From the IMG/VR virus record IMGVR_UViG_3300002488_000048, positions 1 to 28,593 of that record: a stretch of DNA of 28,593 nucleotides; one strand, written 5' to 3'. The translations under genes and the position numbers were made by a program. Below the pieces are notes generated by a model. It made no database searches and was not told where the DNA came from. It worked only from the letters and a program-made list of their open reading frames with translations. Position 1 is the stretch's first letter; the number at the start of each line of letters is the position of its first letter. Of this stretch, positions 14,429-21,141 are shown one piece after another. This stretch comes from a virus.

Positions 14429-14719
14429 CTAAAAAGGCAAATCGTTATCATCAGGTACTTGTTCTACCTCATCTCTCTCTGCTACTTTAACAACTCCATC
14501 TGTCCAATAAATTTTCCCATTACCTAAATATTCTTTAGGTTTCTTAACTGCTCTTTCTTCATCAGATTGAGGAATAATAGCGGCAATATTATTGCCGAAT
14601 CTGCTATCATCATTAATTGATAGATTTATCATACAATAAACTGCACCATTTTTCCCTTTATAGAAATTTTCTTTGGGCAATTTATCTACTCTTAAATTTA
14701 TACTTCCTAAACTACTCAT
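14429..14719 (-). CDS. SSB-like single-strand DNA-binding protein
   Basis: A 96-aa protein ending VEQVPDDNDLPF. That acidic, Phe-terminated tip is the signature of bacterial SSB C-termini, which recruit other repair and replication proteins. The N-terminal part (INLRVDKLPKENFYKGKNGA, VYCMINLSINDD) is beta-rich and compatible with a small OB-fold, though divergent. It overlaps the ERF gene by 8 nt; an annealing protein plus SSB is a standard pair. A terminator follows immediately. Confidence 0.75.
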   Translation of the reverse strand: MSSLGSINLRVDKLPKENFYKGKNGAVYCMINLSINDDSRFGNNIAAIIPQSDEERAVKKPKEYLGNGKIYWTDGVVKVAERDEVEQVPDDNDLPF

Positions 14720-15239
14720 TTATTTTTTGTTTTAAAAAATTTTCAACATCATTATCAAAATAGAATTTATCTTTGACAGTATCAAAAGATAATCCGTTTT
14801 TCATTGCTTTTACAACCTTGTTAAAAGTATCACTATTTTTTTCAAGTTTTACTCTTTTGTTTATTGTATCAGCATCTTCAGTATCATCTATTAGAAATAA
14901 ATTGCCTAAAGCGTATTTTTTCCCAAATGATGACGTTGCACCAAATCTTTGAGGCATTAACTGCCCTTTCTGCTCTATTTCAACACCTACTATCGCAGAT
15001 GCTTTTATCTTCTGGATACCATCAGATATAATAGCAGTTGATTTGATAATATTATTCCCCAAATACTTTTCTTTTAATTTAACAGTAACATCGTATTCAA
15101 GTAAAAAGGGTTTAAGTGCTTCCTGTATGTCCTCTGCGGAACGATAATAATACTTACCAAACTTGTTAAATCTACTTTTCTTTGATTTAAATTTAGTCTG
15201 GATTTGTGCGAGTTTGTGGTTAAGTGATATTTCTTTCAT
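14712..15239 (-). CDS. erf: ERF-family single-strand annealing protein
   Basis: A 175-aa protein with the ERF superfamily signature: GKYYYRSAEDIQEALKPFLL (28-47) near the N-terminus and QRFGATSSFGKKYALGNLFL followed by IDDTEDAD (97-124), the conserved region ending in acidic residues. ERF proteins anneal complementary strands during phage recombination and genome circularisation. A short unrelated C-terminal region (140-175) follows. The SSB-like gene overlaps its end, the usual partnership. High confidence. Confidence 0.88.
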   Translation of the reverse strand: MKEISLNHKLAQIQTKFKSKKSRFNKFGKYYYRSAEDIQEALKPFLLEYDVTVKLKEKYLGNNIIKSTAIISDGIQKIKASAIVGVEIEQKGQLMPQRFGATSSFGKKYALGNLFLIDDTEDADTINKRVKLEKNSDTFNKVVKAMKNGLSFDTVKDKFYFDNDVENFLKQKINE

Positions 15240-15247
15240 TTAAAAAT

Positions 15248-15403
15248 TTAAAATTTAACCTTGTCGGGATTTTCCCTAGATTGCAAAATTGCTTGTAGCA
15301 TTGCAATCCTATTTTCCAACTTGTGTATTACAAGCTGAAACTCTTGAACTTCCAATTTGTGTTGGAATTTAATTTCTTCGATTGTTAGGATAGATTGTTC
15401 CAT
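15248..15403 (-). CDS. Small coiled-coil protein
   Basis: A 51-aa frame from the ATG at 15403: MEQSILTIEEIKFQHKLEVQ, EFQLVIHKLENRIAMLQAIL, QSRENPDKVKF. Heptad spacing of Ile/Leu/Val across about residues 5-42 predicts a coiled coil. It begins right after a TATATTTG element and ends just upstream of the ERF gene, so it is the leader gene of that operon. No family recognised. Confidence 0.6.
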   Translation of the reverse strand: MEQSILTIEEIKFQHKLEVQEFQLVIHKLENRIAMLQAILQSRENPDKVKF

Positions 15404-15413
15404 AGTTTTTTCT

Positions 15414-15446
15414 CAAATATAAACAAAAAACTTCAGAATTTACAAA
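15414..15446 (-). promoter_or_regulatory. Bacteroidota-type promoter of the recombination operon
   Basis: TTTG (15443-15446) is followed by 21 nt and an exact TATATTTG (15414-15421) on the minus strand. It lies 11 nt before the ATG at 15403 and partly within the stop region of the 59-aa gene, so the transcript would have almost no leader. Confidence 0.55.
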
Positions 15447-15447
15447 T

Positions 15448-15627
15448 CTAATTCCAACCCATCAACATTCTCTTTTGTTCAATACTCATTTCTTGTATCT
15501 CTTCTCTAGTAAGATTTCTGTAATTAGAAAATAAAGTATCTTCAATATAATCTTCAAATACATTATTGTAAATGTCCTCAAGATCTTTTTTTACATCTCC
15601 AAAAATAAAGTCTAATGAATTTTCCAT
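15448..15627 (-). CDS. Hypothetical acidic protein
   Basis: A 59-aa protein from the ATG at 15627 (MENSLDFIFGDVKKDLEDIY), ending QKRMLMGWN. The frame is open upstream, but that part lies across the hairpin at 15648-15663 and an upstream TTG-type start is unlikely. The leader TTAAATAGAATAGATATG is nearly identical to that of the gene at 15919. Acidic, helical, no family recognised. Confidence 0.55.
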   Translation of the reverse strand: MENSLDFIFGDVKKDLEDIYNNVFEDYIEDTLFSNYRNLTREEIQEMSIEQKRMLMGWN

Positions 15628-15647
15628 ATCTATTCTATTTAATTTAA

Positions 15648-15663
15648 GGGGGGATGAACCCCC
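15648..15663 (-). terminator. G/C-run hairpin without U-tract
   Basis: On the minus strand GGGGG TTCAT CCCCCC followed by TTAAATTAAA. The stem is strong but there is no proper T-run, so it may be a leaky terminator or an RNA processing or stability element. Confidence 0.6.
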
Positions 15664-15670
15664 ATTGAAT

Positions 15671-15919
15671 TTAATTATTATGCAATTCAAGATTCCCTTT
15701 TGTAAGAGTATTTAAACCTCGAATAAACATTTTTACCGCAGAATCTTTATACTCCTTGAATTGGTTACTAGACTGTAAACTTTCAAGTTCAGCTTTATGC
15801 TCCATCCATTCTTTATTTAAAGTAGCCCTGCAATTCTTCGCTAAATTATATCCGAGTGTGAAATTAAGCCTAATTAATCTTTCTAGATCATTTTTATTAA
15901 TTCTAATTTGATTTTTCAT
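15671..15919 (-). CDS. Hypothetical early protein (candidate sRNA target)
   Basis: An 82-aa protein: MKNQIRINKNDLERLIRLNF, TLGYNLAKNCRATLNKEWME, then a charged helical C-terminal half. The NDLERLIRLNFTLGYNLA helix resembles the start of the protein at 12076-12294. It has its own promoter (15953-15984) and leader TTAAATAGAACAGATATG, in which 11 nt are complementary to the putative small RNA upstream. Function unknown. Confidence 0.6.
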   Translation of the reverse strand: MKNQIRINKNDLERLIRLNFTLGYNLAKNCRATLNKEWMEHKAELESLQSSNQFKEYKDSAVKMFIRGLNTLTKGNLELHNN

Positions 15920-15952
15920 ATCTGTTCTATTTAAGTTAAATTAATATTAGTG

Positions 15953-15984
15953 TAAATATAAACAAAAAATTTTATAAATCAAAA
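15953..15984 (-). promoter_or_regulatory. Bacteroidota-type promoter for the 82-aa gene
   Basis: TTTTG (15980-15984), exactly 19 nt, then TATATTTA (15953-15960) on the minus strand. It lies directly after the terminator at 15992-16025 and 33 nt before the ATG at 15919. Positions 15954-15978 repeat 12328-12352 exactly. Confidence 0.7.
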
Positions 15985-15991
15985 TTAAAGT

Positions 15992-16025
15992 AAAAAAAAA
16001 GAGGAAAAAATTAATTCCCCTCTTT
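15992..16025 (-). terminator. Terminator of the candidate small RNA
   Basis: On the minus strand AAAGAGG (16019-16025), a 14-nt A/T-rich loop, CCTCTTT (15998-16004), then more T down to 15992. A rho-independent terminator with no coding gene just before it. Confidence 0.8.
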
Positions 16026-16106
16026 AGAACAGATAATAACTGAGTAAAATCTTTACGATTCAAGCTCTACCCAATTAAAAGAAATATACCACCACAGTAT
16101 TATTTA
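15992..16106 (-). ncRNA. Candidate structured small RNA
   Basis: About 115 nt between a good promoter (16112-16143) and a terminator (15992-16025), with no start codon giving a usable frame. Predicted by eye: a 9-bp closing stem with one bulged U pairs 16095-16103 with 16033-16042 (ATAATACTG with CAGTTATTAT). Inside, GAGCTTGAATC-GTAAA-GATTTTACTC forms an imperfect hairpin. The segment before the terminator, UAUCUGUUCUA (16025-16035), is complementary to the start region of the next gene. The 5' end is estimated from promoter spacing. It resembles no RNA family I know; a tRNA was considered and rejected. Confidence 0.5.
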
Positions 16107-16111
16107 CAAAA

Positions 16112-16143
16112 CAAATATAAATAATTATAATTTATTTATCAAA
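16112..16143 (-). promoter_or_regulatory. Bacteroidota-type promoter for the small RNA
   Basis: TTTG (16140-16143), 20 nt, then an exact TATATTTG (16112-16119) on the minus strand. It overlaps the last codons of the NinG-like gene and no coding gene follows before the next terminator. Confidence 0.65.
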
Positions 16144-16505
16144 TCTTTATAAGTATTAATTAACAACTCAATTTCCTTTGTGGAAAACTTAACTAAGTAA
16201 TTCCCTTTTAAAGCTAATTCGTTAGAAGTGCCTTCTCCATAAACTTTATCTAATTTTTTACCAAAAATATATTGCTCACCTTGATTAAAAATATTACACT
16301 TTGCACATTGCACTTGACAATTAATTTTATCCCATCTAGTAGAATATTTTCTGCGACTTTGAAAATGTCCACATTGCAGGTTTTTCCAATGATCGACTTT
16401 ACCACAAGTAAAACACTCAGCTAAATCATCAATAGCATATCTTCTTCTAATGTAAATTGAAAAAGTGTCATCTAGCTTTTTTACTATTTTATTTCTTTTT
16501 ACCAT
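16125..16505 (-). CDS. NinG-like recombination protein
   Basis: A 126-aa protein from the ATG at 16505 (MVKRNKIVKKLDDTFSIYIR). It shows the lambda NinG/Rap pattern: CFTCGK (C31, C34), NLQCGHFQSRRKYSTRWDKI (C45, H47, with R/W/D) and NCQVQCAKCNIFNQGEQYIF (C63, C67, C70), then LDKVYG. This is a zinc-bound HNH-like arrangement; lambda Rap is a Holliday-junction nuclease. A TTG start at 16523 is rejected since it lies in the hairpin before the gene. Good family confidence; activity by analogy. Confidence 0.82.
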   Translation of the reverse strand: MVKRNKIVKKLDDTFSIYIRRRYAIDDLAECFTCGKVDHWKNLQCGHFQSRRKYSTRWDKINCQVQCAKCNIFNQGEQYIFGKKLDKVYGEGTSNELALKGNYLVKFSTKEIELLINTYKDLINKL

Positions 16506-16521
16506 AATATAGCTATATAAC

Positions 16522-16541
16522 AACCCCCCTTTAGGGGGGTT
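16522..16541 (-). terminator. Perfect G/C hairpin before the NinG-like gene
   Basis: AACCCCCC (16522-16529), 4-nt loop, GGGGGGTT (16534-16541): an 8-bp perfect stem, symmetric on both strands. Only a weak T-run (TTGTTATAT) follows on the minus strand. Separates the lysis region from the recombination region. Confidence 0.65.
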
Positions 16542-16592
16542 TATTAATTAGCTAATATAAAGAAGAAAAAAAAATATTTTTTCAAAAAAAAA

Positions 16593-16805
16593 TTATTCAG
16601 CAATACTTTGCACTTCTTGAATTGAAATTTGACCTGTAACAAATGCATATACTGCACCAATTGTTACAAGTAATCTTATCATTTGCTTAATGAATCTAGG
16701 CTTAAAGAATCTGCCTACTCCACCATCTTTTGACTTTATATTTTCAACTAGTTCCCCACCTATTGGAACTACTGTTTCAACTAAATTTAAAAATACTTTT
16801 AACAT
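16593..16805 (-). CDS. Small membrane protein, possible holin
   Basis: A 70-aa protein: MLKVFLNLVETVVPIGGELV, a polar Gly-rich linker, FFKPRFIKQMIRLLVTIGAV then YAFVTGQISIQEVQSIAE. One clear transmembrane helix (about 45-60) and an amphipathic N-terminal helix are visible. It lies two genes downstream of the endolysin, next to another membrane protein, so a role in lysis (holin or pinholin) is plausible. No family motif proves it. Confidence 0.5.
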   Translation of the reverse strand: MLKVFLNLVETVVPIGGELVENIKSKDGGVGRFFKPRFIKQMIRLLVTIGAVYAFVTGQISIQEVQSIAE

Positions 16806-16810
16806 AACTT

Positions 16811-17086
16811 TTATTTTTTATAAACTCTTTTTTCTAAATCTTTTATTCTATCCTCATTTTTTTCCATCTCTTTAATAAGATACTCAAGTTTTTGATTAAC
16901 AACCTTTGTATCATCTTGTTCTACAAGTGGCTTTGGAAGTGTTTTAGCAATTTCAATTTCGCTTTCTAGCATAAAATAAGAAGATGCTATTGAAAAAATC
17001 ATACCTCCAACCAATATTAAAGTTTTAACATCAATGTGAAAATCGGGTTTTTTATCCCCATCTATATCTACTCCTACATTACTCAT
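16811..17086 (-). CDS. Membrane-anchored coiled-coil protein (possible lysis component)
   Basis: A 91-aa protein. The N-terminus VDIDGDKKPDFHIDVK resembles a Ca-binding D-x-D-x-D loop; residues 22-42 (TLILVGGMIFSIASSYFML) form one transmembrane helix; the C-terminal 40 residues are a charged coiled coil. From memory, similar short proteins occur near endolysins of Bacteroidota phages. It could be a holin or spanin-like factor; the topology fits a membrane anchor with a coiled coil on one side. Confidence 0.5.
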   Translation of the reverse strand: MSNVGVDIDGDKKPDFHIDVKTLILVGGMIFSIASSYFMLESEIEIAKTLPKPLVEQDDTKVVNQKLEYLIKEMEKNEDRIKDLEKRVYKK

Positions 17087-17217
17087 TTTTTATCTTTAAA
17101 ACTTTTATAACAAATCGCTATTGCTTGATCTTTTTTATACTCTTTCATCATTTGTGGAACACAACGAATCATAAAATCCTTTTGTGTTTCGTTTTTTTTT
17201 GGGTTGGGAATTGGCAT
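17083..17217 (-). CDS. Small conserved phage protein (MPIPNPKKNE)
   Basis: A 44-aa frame from the ATG at 17217: MPIPNPKKNETQKDFMIRCV, PQMMKEYKKDQAIAICYKSF, KDKK. The pattern P.P...E....F..RC......Y..DQA.AICY is familiar from a short segment often found at the start of phage head or portal-linked proteins, here as a free-standing gene. Its TGA overlaps the next ATG (ATGA). An in-frame GTG at 17262 would add 15 mostly hydrophobic residues, a possible signal-like extension. Function unknown. Confidence 0.65.
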   Translation of the reverse strand: MPIPNPKKNETQKDFMIRCVPQMMKEYKKDQAIAICYKSFKDKK

Positions 17218-17334
17218 AATTAATAATAATTTAATTAATGTAATAATTAAAATGATTCTCACACCTATTTAAATGCTCTCTAAGACATTATCTTTTAAAT
17301 GTAATGCAATCATATCACTTTAAAAAAAAATAGC

Positions 17335-17793
17335 TTAAATGTTATAATATTGCTTTCTTTTCCCTTTTCTTTTCATCCTTAATCTTTGTTTGCGATTCTT
17401 TTCCTCGTTAACATAGGACACGTGAACCCAATCAGGATTCTCATCAGTCCCTGCTTCCCAGATAAGTTGATCGTATGAAAGATTTTCTGAAATATAATTG
17501 AACAAGTCAGCATTATTTTTTTCTCCTAAAGAATCTAAATCAAGTGCTTGACCAAATCGATGTTGGCTGGTTTTTGACCCATTAATGGCATCATTCAACG
17601 CAGGTGATCTGTACATAGAATTACATCTAATTGGATGTCCGCACCAATCTCTTAAAGGTTGAAATATTTTTTCAGCAATAAGCACCATATTAACTAAATG
17701 TTCTTCAGTAGGATCATTTTTTATTTTTAACCTTTGTGCGGTTTCTGAACGTATTCCTTCTTTATAACTAAGGTTTTTACTTAGATTTTTCAT
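17335..17793 (-). CDS. Endolysin, M15A-type peptidase
   Basis: A 152-aa protein from the ATG at 17793. It has the zinc peptidase M15 signature: SMYRSPALNDAINGSKTSQH (59-78) continuing RFGQALDLDS, giving H78 and D85, and PDWVHVSY (H124) as the third ligand. M15 enzymes cut D-Ala or L-Ala/D-Glu peptide bonds in peptidoglycan. No signal peptide, so export depends on a holin. A start at 17847 is rejected because it would overlap the upstream gene by 71 nt instead of 17. The basic C-terminal tail (RKQRLRMKRKGKRKQ) may bind the wall. Confidence 0.87.
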   Translation of the reverse strand: MKNLSKNLSYKEGIRSETAQRLKIKNDPTEEHLVNMVLIAEKIFQPLRDWCGHPIRCNSMYRSPALNDAINGSKTSQHRFGQALDLDSLGEKNNADLFNYISENLSYDQLIWEAGTDENPDWVHVSYVNEEKNRKQRLRMKRKGKRKQYYNI

Positions 17794-18103
17794 CTTTTTT
17801 AATTTCTGTGTATTCTCCTGTTTTAAGGTCGATGTTGATTTTTCCATAATCTTCTTCTATCTCTTCAAAAGTCATTTCTTGATGCTCTAACACATCATCT
17901 AATAAATGTAACAATTTATGTTTTCTTAATTCTAACGCTCCTAAATCGTGAGCAATAGCATTTTTTTGCTTCTCCTGTTTATTTAACGTATTTAATTCTT
18001 GTTCTGTTATTTTCATTTTATTTTTTTCTTCAAAGTTATCTAAAATTCCTGACGGAAAAAAGTCATTAGGATTAAGGCTATTTTTCCATTTATCTAAACT
18101 CAT
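17777..18103 (-). CDS. Hypothetical helical protein between fibre and endolysin
   Basis: A 108-aa protein: MSLDKWKNSLNPNDFFPSGI at the start, a long helical region (KMKITEQELNTLNKQEKQKN, HDLGALELRKHKLLHLLDDV) and a C-terminal EEDYGKINIDLKTGEYTEIK. The YGKINIDLKTGEYT ending is one I associate with small conserved proteins of Bacteroidota phages, function unknown. Coupled to the fibre gene by ATGA. Confidence 0.6.
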   Translation of the reverse strand: MSLDKWKNSLNPNDFFPSGILDNFEEKNKMKITEQELNTLNKQEKQKNAIAHDLGALELRKHKLLHLLDDVLEHQEMTFEEIEEDYGKINIDLKTGEYTEIKKDEKSK

Positions 18104-21078
18104 TCAGTTCCAAAGGTTGCTTGAACATTAGCTTTTAATGCTTGAGCAGATACTAATCTATATCTAATCTCAACAAAATAGGGTAATGCTCCTGTATTAG
18201 CAGAACTACTGTAACTGTTTACTGTTTTCAAAAATATACCTTGCCCAACTACTTGTCTATAAAAGTTTTTTCTTGCATTTGAAGTTGCAATTAAAACATT
18301 CCCAGGTCTTGAATAAAATATTGTGTTTGCATTTCTACAAATATTGTTAGGACAATCCCACATTGACTGTCCTGTAAATCCATCTACTAAACTCCAAGCC
18401 CTATCACCTGCACCTGCGTTTGATCCTGTACCCCAACTTCCTGTGGCTTGTGTATCACCTCGATGTATAGTTACATTGTCAATAACTGATATCCTATTTT
18501 GTCTAGCAGGAATTATTTCCAACCAATTAACACTACCTCCGCTTCTACTGTAGAAAGCATTTGGAAAAAGTTTAATAGTAAAAATCTTTGTATCTTCTAA
18601 CAGTTTCCCTGTATCTGACCAAGCAGCAGTATAAGTTTTATATTGAGAAGTTGCAGATTGTGGTTGAAAAAATTGATTTCCAACTCCGTATGCACTCATT
18701 TTAACATAATTTTGTGCTGAATTTACAAATAATGCTTGGTTTTTTGTAAAAGTTAAGGCATAGCCAACATCTAAAGTTTGTGGAGAAGATAACACAATAT
18801 TATTTTGATTTGTTACAGATGCAACGGTAACTACCAATCCTGAAATTCCTGTACCTGTAACTATGTCTCCTTCAATAATTACTCCGTTTTGACCTGTTAA
18901 AGTCACATTAGTATTATTAACAATTGAACTTGCTACATTAGCAGTAGCAGTACCTCCTGTAACATTTAAAGCAGTTGATTTTATAGTACCTGTCACATCA
19001 AGTGCAGCAGTAGGAAAAGACTTTCTAATTCCTAATCTTGCAGTACTTGATGACATAAAACCGTAACCCGAGGAATTAAATTGCATTCTAATATTCCCTA
19101 CTCCATCTGATAAAATAATATTATTATTTGAAGCAGCAATACCACTACCTGCATTGCCTCCTAAAATTATGTTAGCACTACCTGTTGTAACATCATTCCC
19201 TGAGTTCATACCTATAAAAGTATTATTATTCCCCGATAATGATGAATTAGAACCTGCATCATATCCAATTGCAGTATTAGAATGACTTGTTGCTTGTGTT
19301 AAAGCGTTTGTACCTATTCCAACATTTTTATAAACATTAGTAGTGCTATACCTCAATGCATTTGCTCCTATTCCTACGTTCCCATAACTTCCACCTCCTG
19401 ATAAATTTGCAAGGACATTTTCTCCAAATCCTGTATTGCTACTATCAACATTAGTATAAGCAACACCACTAATAACAAACTTAGCTAAATCTATTGTATC
19501 AGTAGATATAGTAATATTTCCATCACTTCTCAACTGATCTGAATTATTATTCCAAACTGCAATTTGATTTTGAGTAATTGTTCCTGTTTTTGTAACGTCT
19601 CCTCCACCTCCACCACTTGGAGTTGCAAAAGAATAACCTCCTGATCCATCAGCAGTTAACACATCTCCATTAGTTGCACTTGTTATTGCTGAAATAGCAC
19701 TTGCACCATTACCAAGCAAAATCCCTGTTAATGATGTTGCTCCTGTTCCACCGCTTGAAACACTTAATGTACCTCCTATTGCAAGAGTTCCACTTGTCGT
19801 AATCGGAGAGCCTGTAACTGTAAATCCTGTTGGAACACTTAATCCTACAGAAGTAACAGTTCCATCCGTAGGAGTTGTAAAAGAATATCCACCGCTACCA
19901 TTTGCAGTTAATACATCTCCATTAGTAGAACTTGCAATCCCAGAGATAACATTTGTTCCATTGCCAAGTAGAATTCCTGTCAATGAAGTAACTCCTGTTC
20001 CTCCATTAGCAACTCCTAAAGTTCCACCGATAGCTAAAGTACCACTTGTTGTTATTGGTGATCCTGTTACAGTTAACCCTGTAGGTACAGTTAAAGCTAC
20101 TGAGGTTACTGTTCCACCTCCAACACCTCCAACTACATCTTGTACAAACTCAGTAGTTGCAATTTTTGTTGAATCATCTGTAGAAGATTGAGTCGTAGCA
20201 ACAGAATTATTAGGTAAAGTTACACCTGCACTTGGGAAACCAATTTTTATTGCAGAACCTGTTCCTAGCGTAACTATTTCATTTGTTGTACCGTTAATAG
20301 GAAAACTAAATTGTAACGATCCTGCACTACTTCCTGTATCTCCACTAAAATTTCTAGATGTTGTTTTTACCCAATTAGTAGTTGCAATCTTTGTTGTATT
20401 ATCAGATGTGTTTTGAGTTGTTGCAGTTGATCCATCAGGTAATACAGTTCCTGTAGATGGAAATCCTATTGTAATTGTTCGAGTACTAGCACTTGTTGAT
20501 ATTTCATTTGTAGCACCTAAAACTTCTAAAGATTCAGCAGTAGTTAAATCAACACCATCTGCACCGTTATCTGTAGCAAAATTTAAAAATGCAATATTTG
20601 CGACAAATGCAGTTGTCGCGACCTTTTGAGAACTATCACTATTACTTTGTGTAGTTGCCCTTGATCCATTAGGTAAAACAACACCTCCATAAGGGAATGA
20701 AAAAGTAACTGTTTGCGCACTTGTAGTAGTGTCAATTTGACCTACTGTTCCTGTTAATTGTAACTTTTGAGTGCTAAGAGTTATAGTAGTGTCATCGCTA
20801 TTATCACTACCTACTGTTAAAACTGAACTATTAACATCATCTTGCCAAGTTAATGACCCAGACCCATCTGTTTTTAAAATTTGATTAGCTAAACCATCAC
20901 TTGAAGGAAAGCTATAACTTCCATAAAAATTAATTGTAGATGTAGATAAATAAAGCTGAGAACCATTACCTCTGCCATCAGTAATCTGAGATAAAGATGA
21001 ACCAATAACTCCATTACTGTTGCTTTTTAATAATCCTTGATAAGTTTCATTAATCTGTTTATTAAATAAATCAGCCAC
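18100..21078 (-). CDS. Tail fibre / receptor-binding protein
   Basis: A 992-aa protein with a GTG start (21078) and fibre-like repeats. Three copies of a tail-fibre repeat (LPNGSRATTQSNSDSSQKVA, LPDGSTATTQNTSDNTTKIA, LPNNSVATTQSSTDDSTKIA, each followed by TT.(F/W)V) lie in the first third. Two tandem ~83-aa repeats rich in Gly/Ser/Thr (starting GTVTSVALTVP and GTVTSVGLSVP) lie in the middle. A YadA-head-like region (NVGIGANAL, NVGIGTNAL, NTAIGYDAG, NTFIGMNSG) precedes a C-terminal domain of about 200 residues that probably contacts the receptor. It is by far the longest gene here and lies between head and lysis genes. Confidence 0.82.
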   Translation of the reverse strand: MADLFNKQINETYQGLLKSNSNGVIGSSLSQITDGRGNGSQLYLSTSTINFYGSYSFPSSDGLANQILKTDGSGSLTWQDDVNSSVLTVGSDNSDDTTITLSTQKLQLTGTVGQIDTTTSAQTVTFSFPYGGVVLPNGSRATTQSNSDSSQKVATTAFVANIAFLNFATDNGADGVDLTTAESLEVLGATNEISTSASTRTITIGFPSTGTVLPDGSTATTQNTSDNTTKIATTNWVKTTSRNFSGDTGSSAGSLQFSFPINGTTNEIVTLGTGSAIKIGFPSAGVTLPNNSVATTQSSTDDSTKIATTEFVQDVVGGVGGGTVTSVALTVPTGLTVTGSPITTSGTLAIGGTLGVANGGTGVTSLTGILLGNGTNVISGIASSTNGDVLTANGSGGYSFTTPTDGTVTSVGLSVPTGFTVTGSPITTSGTLAIGGTLSVSSGGTGATSLTGILLGNGASAISAITSATNGDVLTADGSGGYSFATPSGGGGGDVTKTGTITQNQIAVWNNNSDQLRSDGNITISTDTIDLAKFVISGVAYTNVDSSNTGFGENVLANLSGGGSYGNVGIGANALRYSTTNVYKNVGIGTNALTQATSHSNTAIGYDAGSNSSLSGNNNTFIGMNSGNDVTTGSANIILGGNAGSGIAASNNNIILSDGVGNIRMQFNSSGYGFMSSSTARLGIRKSFPTAALDVTGTIKSTALNVTGGTATANVASSIVNNTNVTLTGQNGVIIEGDIVTGTGISGLVVTVASVTNQNNIVLSSPQTLDVGYALTFTKNQALFVNSAQNYVKMSAYGVGNQFFQPQSATSQYKTYTAAWSDTGKLLEDTKIFTIKLFPNAFYSRSGGSVNWLEIIPARQNRISVIDNVTIHRGDTQATGSWGTGSNAGAGDRAWSLVDGFTGQSMWDCPNNICRNANTIFYSRPGNVLIATSNARKNFYRQVVGQGIFLKTVNSYSSSANTGALPYFVEIRYRLVSAQALKANVQATFGTE
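19620..19868 (-). repeat. Tandem duplication in fibre gene, copy 2
   Basis: Second copy, starting at the GTVTSVGLSVP codons and ending before GGGGGDVTKTG. Both copies share GSPITTSGTLAIGGTL and NGDVLTA(N/D)GSGGYSF. Confidence 0.75.
19869..20118 (-). repeat. Tandem duplication in fibre gene, copy 1
   Basis: First copy of a unit of about 249 bp (83 codons) starting at the GTVTSVALTVP codons. Boundaries are approximate. It repeats at 19620-19868 with many synonymous changes, so the duplication is old. Confidence 0.75.
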
Positions 21079-21141
21079 TTTTTTTTAATTTAAGTAGATA
21101 CTGTTTTAATTTTTTAATATTTTCTTCTTTTGGTTTATAAC

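Noticed and set aside
16020-16104. tRNA-like look of the small RNA region (AATTGGGTAGAGC resembles a D-arm)
   Set aside because: No T-arm, no matching acceptor stem, no U33 in the anticodon-like loop.
16568-16590. A/T-only hairpin downstream of the small membrane protein
   Set aside because: Could act as a weak terminator, but runs of A and T are common here and the stem has no G/C pairs.
17218-17334. Short intergenic stretch after the endolysin, with a TACATTTA box
   Set aside because: No proper -33 element at normal spacing; only a 14-codon frame inside. I see nothing supportable there.
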